Shown here one piece after another: positions 6,772 through 10,859 of a stretch of DNA of 10,859 bases. The stretch lies in NCBI GenBank assembly GCA_934190685.1, contig CAKPTK010000078.1, positions 1 through 10,859 on the forward strand, in the 5' to 3' direction. Made by a program: the position numbers and the translations under genes. The stretch is from an uncultured Prevotella sp. Its GTDB lineage: Bacteria > Bacteroidota > Bacteroidia > Bacteroidales > Bacteroidaceae. The first letter of the stretch is position 1; each line of letters begins with the position of its first letter. The notes beneath the pieces were generated by a model. It was not told the DNA's origin. It did no database searches and was given only the letters and a program-made list of their open reading frames with translations.

Positions 6772-7560
6772 TTACAAATAAATGATGGGATTGGTGTTGA
6801 CCTGCGACAATTGACAACGCACGCCGGGACACCGTTCCTCGATTATTGTTTTGAATATTTCATTGGTGAATTGTTCACTCTGGTAGTGGCCCATCACAGC
6901 GATTTGTATCTGCTGTTCCCTGCCGAAGTATTCGTGGTAGTGCATCTCACCAGTCACAAAAGCGTCGGCTCCTGCCGCCACGGCATCGTCCAGAAGAAAC
7001 GAACCGGCACCGCCACAGAGTGCCACACGACTGATGGGACGCCGAAGCAGTTGATTGCACTGCAGACATTCCACCTCGAACACACGCTTGAGCAGCACCA
7101 CAAAGTCGTCTGCCGCCAACGGTTCAGGCAGGGTGCCCATCACGCCACTTGCTCCCTCCACACCATCGACTGTTCGACGGGGAGTGAAAAAGTCGACACC
7201 GTGCAGCCCCATCTTTTCCGCTATCTTGAAGTTTACACCGTCTCGGGCATTGTCCATATTGGTATGCATTGACACGATACAGATATTCTTTTGCACAGCT
7301 TTTGCCACTGTGCGCTGCACATCGTTCTCTCCTGCAATGCGCCGAAGGGGACGGACGATGAGAGGATGGTGGGAGACGATGAGATTGCAGCCCTCACGGA
7401 GAGCCTCGTCCACCACCTGTTCCGTCACGTCAAGACACAACAATGCCCCTGAAATATCCGCCTCTGTCAATCCTACCTGCAAGCCGGCATTGTCATAGCT
7501 CTCTTGCAGGGGCAGAGGCGCGAAACGTTCAAGGGCACTTACCACTTCTCTTATTTTCAC
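6772..7560 (-). CDS. Nif3-like dinuclear metal-centre protein (YbgI/NIF3 family), GTG start
   Basis: The 262-residue protein belongs to the Nif3 family of toroidal hexamers with a two-metal site, often annotated as GTP cyclohydrolase 1 type 2; the true substrate is unsettled. The metal-ligand motifs are present: IVSHHPL with His64/His65, HTNMDNA with His99 and Asp103, and GHYQSE with His225 and Glu229. The C-terminus ends VNTNPIIYL as is usual. The length matches the short E. coli YbgI form (about 247). Many Bacteroidota and Firmicutes members (about 365-373) carry an extra PII/CutA-like domain in the middle. Here residues 118-155 pass straight from the first to the second half. The start codon is GTG at 7558-7560, chosen because MKIREVVSALERFAPLPLQ is the conserved family N-terminus and no in-frame ATG lies in the leader. 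It is the first gene of the operon. Confidence 0.88.
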   Translation of the reverse strand: MKIREVVSALERFAPLPLQESYDNAGLQVGLTEADISGALLCLDVTEQVVDEALREGCNLIVSHHPLIVRPLRRIAGENDVQRTVAKAVQKNICIVSMHTNMDNARDGVNFKIAEKMGLHGVDFFTPRRTVDGVEGASGVMGTLPEPLAADDFVVLLKRVFEVECLQCNQLLRRPISRVALCGGAGSFLLDDAVAAGADAFVTGEMHYHEYFGREQQIQIAVMGHYQSEQFTNEIFKTIIEERCPGVRCQLSQVNTNPIIYL

Positions 7561-7597
7561 GCTTTTCAGCCTTTCTATGTTATGTATTTTGGAACTG

Positions 7598-7605
7598 CAA
7601 AGATA
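7598..7605 (-). promoter_or_regulatory. Putative promoter -7 box of the Nif3/zinc-ribbon operon
   Basis: Read on the minus strand the box is TATCTTTG, a full match to the Bacteroidota TAnnTTTG element. Transcription would begin near 7591-7593, giving a leader of about 32 bases before the GTG start at 7560. The -33 region has only a weak TTCTTT-like match. An AGAAAGG stretch lies some 10-16 bases before the GTG and could help ribosome binding. Confidence 0.6.
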
Positions 7606-7687
7606 GTGGTTTTCAGCAGACTATGGAAAGAACTCCACTAAAAATTATAATATCTTAACCTAAATGGACAGGAAAGCAACCTTGCGG

Positions 7688-7736
7688 ACACAGGAAATCC
7701 CGGACAAAGAGTTGCCCTGTCCGGGATTTCCTGTGT
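7688..7736 (-). terminator. Long perfect hairpin just after the MG2-like gene
   Basis: A perfect 19-bp inverted repeat (7688-7706 with 7718-7736) surrounds an 11-base loop and begins only 5 bases beyond the stop of the large leftward gene. The position suggests a transcription terminator or a 3' end stabiliser. On the minus strand the bases that follow the hairpin are not a T run (CCGCAAGG), so it is not a classical intrinsic terminator. Confidence 0.65.
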
Positions 7737-7741
7737 TGTCA

Positions 7742-10327
7742 CTATTTGTTTTTCATCGCCTTGCCATCAGGCGTAATCGCCTCGGCGGAAATGATGAGTT
7801 GACGACAGGTCGGGGTGTTGAGCATGGTGACGGCAGCATTGCCTTTTTCATCGGTCGTCACATAAGGATTCCAATAGAGGGTGCGGCGATGGTCCTCATT
7901 GGCTGGCAGGTCGCCTTTCTGCACATTGTAGAACTCCACTCCTGTGTCATAGGCTTGGAAGGTGGTGCGGCGCAACCCCTTGGGACACTTGGTGAACATC
8001 TTGTGGGTGTAGACAAAGACTGTCGCCATACTGCTCATACCGAAAGGATTGACATAGCGTTTCCAAGTATCGTCGTTGTCCGTCACATAGACACTCTTCG
8101 CTTCCTCAAGCATGACGGGCAGATGCTCTATCGAGCGCGAGGTCAGAAGTTCCGCGCTTTCCATGTCCCTCCTACCCAAATTGGTCACACAGAAAGGACG
8201 GTTGTTCAAGACAAAGAGCACAGGCTTGTTCTTGTAAGAGAAATCACACATATAGTCCATACCTCCCTCATCAGCCGTTTTTCCGTCAACCGAGCGGCCA
8301 AAGAAGGTCACGGTATCGTTGCCTTCCGAGAGCACGTCATAATAGGTTCCACCGAAATCGGTGTTTTTCTTCATCAGCCATTCTATGAACATGGGTGTTG
8401 TCTCAAACTCGTCTTGCATTTGGTCCACTTCCTTGTCCACATTATAGTGGATAAAAGAACTTTTCAGACCTTCCCTCTCATTGTCCCAAGCGATGCCTGT
8501 CTCCCAGAAATGTTTCTTCACCAACACATTTTTCAGAGTATGTGTGCGTTCGGTCATACTCTTGTGGCGGTCGAAATCCATTGTGGGCACAGAGTCGGTG
8601 TATTGGAAATCGGTGGTTGAAGCCGTGATGTCTGTCGGACGCACGGTCTCCAAGGGATAGAGAAAACGGGGAGAAGGTGAGAAATTGCGGTCGATGCCCA
8701 CCCGGTAGTGCTTGTCGGTATTGACAAACATAGTCCATTCTCCCGCACAGGCTGGCACCATCATCGTGTAGTAGCCATTGGCATTCGACGAGGTGTTTCC
8801 GCTGAGTGTCTGTCCCGATTGGTTGAAGAGGCGGAATCGCAAGGGCATGTTGGCCACAGAATATTTCTTGCTTGTGGGTTTCAACTTGCCTATGATGTTC
8901 AGACATTTCTCTATCTGATAGTTGATGGTGAACCTTTTCTTGCCCATCATTTGGGAAAGATCGTAGCGACGCCATCCCTGCACCATCATCAGCAGGTCGG
9001 CGGCTGTGCGGTGCTCCTCATCGTCCGCTTCCAGATAATAGGAAGGATGGTTCACATATCCATGAAGTTCTCCCGTGAGCAAGAGCCAAGACTCGCAGTC
9101 GTCAGCCGCCACACTTTTCTCCGTGGCAGCGTCACGGATAGCCACCGAGAAAGTGGACGAGGGTTGGGCATGGAACTGGAAGTTTATGTTTTCCTGAGGG
9201 ATGAGCGATTTTTCACCCATGTTCACCTTGATGGGTTCGGCCGGTCTCTTGGGATAGCTGAAAAAGAGGCGGTCGGCAAGTATCTGCCCTGCCCTGTTGA
9301 CCACACTCAGCCGGTTCACGCCGTCGACGATTGCCGTATCCGGCAACAGCATTGAGCATGTGCCGTCAGCCGCAGTCTTCACCACGTCAAGACGACGCAA
9401 TGTGCCATGGGCTGTCAGCATCACTCCAAGGGAATCGGCACAGAGTGACGGCGTGACGTGGAGGAATGCCCGCCATTGGTTGCCTTGACGCAACAATTTA
9501 ACGGCACATCCCTCTGTCTCAGCCTGCGGCAAGCTCTGCTCTACCGTTTTCCCGTTGTCGGAGGTCAGGCGCAGAGTGTAGGTAGTGTTGACTTGAGGCG
9601 TAAAAGTGAATACACCCCTACCCTCATACTGGGTCTTGACCTTACACACCACCGCACCGTTGGCCATCAGTTCACCTGTAGCATCGGCAGGCATACCGTT
9701 TTTGGTTCTTGCCTCGAAAGCCACCCTACCGCTGACGCCAGCCACAAGATGACCACCCTCTGGATAGAACGAGAGGCCTTCCGATGTCAGTGTCTTGGCT
9801 TCAGTCTCATTGGTTGCGGCGTCACGCTGCTTCCACACCACCTTTTCAAAGTCGGCCTTGGAATAGTCGCCCTCGTGTTCCGGGGCATTGAAGACAGGGA
9901 AAACACGTGAAAAAATCCAACTACTGTCCCAGTTGAGCATATATCGGGTATAGGCTCTCACCTCATAGAATCCGCCAGCAAGCACATTCCGCAAATCAAA
10001 CACACCAGAGGCCTGTCCTTGGTCTACCTGCAACTTCTGCGTGTCAATGACATTTCCACTTGCGTCAAGCAATTCCACATAGAGTACCCGACTCACATCT
10101 GTAGCCTTGCCTGAGTCGCTTCTCATCACATAACACTTAAACCACATTTTTTCTCCCTGATAGTAAGAAGTGTTGTCAAAATGGATGTATATTTTCTCCT
10201 GAGGGAGGAAGGAATTGAATTTCCCGATGTTCGTGGCAAGTGTAGTAAAGTCTCCGTTTCCTGCGGACAATGGGGTAACGGAAGAGAGCAAAAGCACAGT
10301 GGCCACGGTGCTGATTGATTTTCTCAT
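7742..10327 (-). CDS. Large secreted MG2 (alpha-2-macroglobulin-like) domain protein, Bacteroidales family of unknown function
   Basis: The 861-residue protein starts with a clear Sec signal peptide (MRKSISTVATVLLLSSVTPL, residues 1-20, small residues SAG at 21-23). No lipobox Cys is seen, so it is probably periplasmic or on the outer membrane. An MG2-like beta domain follows (about 40-140): EKIYIHFDNTSYYQGEKMWF, then LAGGFYEVRAYTRY. Further beta-rich repeats extend to about residue 400. LLTGELHGYVNHPSYYLE (416-433) and the C-terminal block RRTLYWNPYVTTDEKGNAAV (814-833) are motifs I associate with a large Bacteroidales family, some members of which also carry TonB-plug-like segments. Here THTLKNVLVKKHF (596-608) could be a remnant of one. 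No thioester CGEQ motif or protease site is visible, so a protease-trap role is not supported. The start at 10327 is chosen for the signal peptide; the 17-residue extension to 10378 would cover the likely promoter. A box-like TACCTTTA lies at 10354-10361. Confidence 0.8.
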   Translation of the reverse strand: MRKSISTVATVLLLSSVTPLSAGNGDFTTLATNIGKFNSFLPQEKIYIHFDNTSYYQGEKMWFKCYVMRSDSGKATDVSRVLYVELLDASGNVIDTQKLQVDQGQASGVFDLRNVLAGGFYEVRAYTRYMLNWDSSWIFSRVFPVFNAPEHEGDYSKADFEKVVWKQRDAATNETEAKTLTSEGLSFYPEGGHLVAGVSGRVAFEARTKNGMPADATGELMANGAVVCKVKTQYEGRGVFTFTPQVNTTYTLRLTSDNGKTVEQSLPQAETEGCAVKLLRQGNQWRAFLHVTPSLCADSLGVMLTAHGTLRRLDVVKTAADGTCSMLLPDTAIVDGVNRLSVVNRAGQILADRLFFSYPKRPAEPIKVNMGEKSLIPQENINFQFHAQPSSTFSVAIRDAATEKSVAADDCESWLLLTGELHGYVNHPSYYLEADDEEHRTAADLLMMVQGWRRYDLSQMMGKKRFTINYQIEKCLNIIGKLKPTSKKYSVANMPLRFRLFNQSGQTLSGNTSSNANGYYTMMVPACAGEWTMFVNTDKHYRVGIDRNFSPSPRFLYPLETVRPTDITASTTDFQYTDSVPTMDFDRHKSMTERTHTLKNVLVKKHFWETGIAWDNEREGLKSSFIHYNVDKEVDQMQDEFETTPMFIEWLMKKNTDFGGTYYDVLSEGNDTVTFFGRSVDGKTADEGGMDYMCDFSYKNKPVLFVLNNRPFCVTNLGRRDMESAELLTSRSIEHLPVMLEEAKSVYVTDNDDTWKRYVNPFGMSSMATVFVYTHKMFTKCPKGLRRTTFQAYDTGVEFYNVQKGDLPANEDHRRTLYWNPYVTTDEKGNAAVTMLNTPTCRQLIISAEAITPDGKAMKNK

Positions 10328-10353
10328 AATGGCATTCGTTTGATTACGGACTT

Positions 10354-10361
10354 TAAAGGTA
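10354..10361 (-). promoter_or_regulatory. Weak putative -7 box for the MG2-like gene
   Basis: Read on the minus strand this is TACCTTTA, matching TAnnTTTG except at the last base. It would leave a leader of about 20 bases before the ATG at 10327. The nearest TTG (10376-10378) is 14 bases away rather than about 19, so the assignment is tentative. Confidence 0.3.
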
Positions 10362-10451
10362 GTATAAAAATTACACAATAGCGTACAGACTCATTTCTTT
10401 TTATATTTTTTTTGAAAAGTAACAACACCTGAAAGCGATGGTAGAGAAACA

Positions 10452-10859
10452 CTATTGCCAATCCGACAGACAGTGCTGCGACTCAACTCGTTGCTCCACA
10501 TCGTCAGGCAACGCAGGAAAGAAATCGATGCCAGTGATGCGTTCCACATCGTCAACAGAATTGACATAGGAGTCTTTCGGGCGGTTTCCCTCCACATTCT
10601 TATAAATAAAAGCGATAGCCTTGGGGGTGCCCTGCATACAGAGCACCACCTTGAAGAATGCGTCAGGCACAACCACCTTGTGCTGTCCTATGGTCTTGTG
10701 CTTGCCTTTGTAGAATATAGGGCCTGCCACGATATAGATGTCGCCATAGCGTTTTGCCCATCGGCGGCACTGATTCTCCATCTCGTTCCAGTCACCTCGA
10801 TTCAGACCTCCGTTTTGTGGGCAGATGTTGGTGAAAAGAAACGACTGCTCCTGCGCCAA
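10452..10859 (-). CDS. DNA/RNA non-specific endonuclease (beta-beta-alpha-metal nuclease), C-terminal part, cut by window edge
   Basis: These 136 codons, including the stop, are the C-terminal part of a Serratia NucA/EndoG-type nuclease, which cleaves DNA and RNA using one metal ion. The stretch SFLFTNICPQNGGLN followed by RGDWNEME carries the metal-binding Asn (position 20 of the visible part) and the conserved Glu (position 28), with spacing that matches NucA Asn119 and Glu127. Later come YGDIYIVAGPIFY, HKVVVPDAFFKVVL and the typical end VERITGIDFFPALPDDVEQR. The DRGH motif with the catalytic His must lie beyond the right edge, so activity cannot be judged. The first visible codon is TTG and is not taken as a start. 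The stop is TAG at 10452-10454. Relatives are usually secreted or periplasmic, but the signal region is outside the window. The MG2-like gene follows 124 bases downstream, apparently as a separate unit. Confidence 0.9.
   Translation of the reverse strand: MAQEQSFLFTNICPQNGGLNRGDWNEMENQCRRWAKRYGDIYIVAGPIFYKGKHKTIGQHKVVVPDAFFKVVLCMQGTPKAIAFIYKNVEGNRPKDSYVNSVDDVERITGIDFFPALPDDVEQRVESQHCLSDWQ

Noticed and set aside
7664..8620. Rightward frame of 318 codons opposite the MG2-like gene, starting in the 19-bp hairpin spacer
   Set aside because: It is an antisense shadow of a well-supported coding region, and its start lies upstream of a long hairpin with no promoter.

Overview
The window looks like chromosomal DNA from a member of the Bacteroidales, most probably the Prevotella group (inference). 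Base composition appears to be around 50% GC. The promoters that can be read are the Bacteroidota type (TTTG, about 19 bases, then TAnnTTTG) rather than the sigma-70 type. The proteins also read like Bacteroidales families: a lone HsdR_N protein beside holA, a Nif3/zinc-ribbon pair, and a large secreted MG2-like protein. Both edges cut through genes. I see no tRNA, rRNA, CRISPR array, insertion sequence or phage gene.

Left part (1-4850). holA (DNA polymerase III delta, N-terminal 90 codons only) runs leftward out of the window. Between it and the next gene is a spacer rich in inverted repeats. A textbook Bacteroidota promoter (511-541) then starts a rightward series of four genes with gaps of 51, 37 and 21 bases: a lone HsdR_N nuclease-fold protein, a membrane-anchored TerB/J-domain co-chaperone of DjlA architecture, an SGNH hydrolase, and an MBOAT acyltransferase. 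A perfect hairpin terminator lies at 4813-4848. The last two genes form an AlgI/AlgJ-like pair expected to move acyl (probably acetyl) groups across the inner membrane onto a cell-surface polymer. The polymer cannot be identified from this window.

Middle (4850-5940). A small cluster of TGGGCA/TGCCCA palindromes lies downstream of the convergent genes. It is followed by a leftward aldo/keto reductase gene that keeps its reading frame but has lost about 70 internal residues, including the catalytic His. The loss probably makes it non-functional.

Right part (5938-10859). All genes run leftward. A GTG-started Nif3-family protein and a coiled-coil C4 zinc-ribbon protein form a two-gene operon with its own promoter and a terminator hairpin. 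Next comes a large secreted protein (861 residues) with an MG2-like N-terminus and the family's conserved C-terminal block, followed by a 19-bp hairpin just past its stop. At the right edge is the C-terminal part of a DNA/RNA non-specific (beta-beta-alpha-metal) nuclease.

Most of the window is ordinary housekeeping and envelope biology. The points worth a second look are the deleted reductase, the two palindrome-rich spacers, and the four-gene unit that ends in the O-acyltransfer pair. I found no convincing new multi-gene defence or mobile system.
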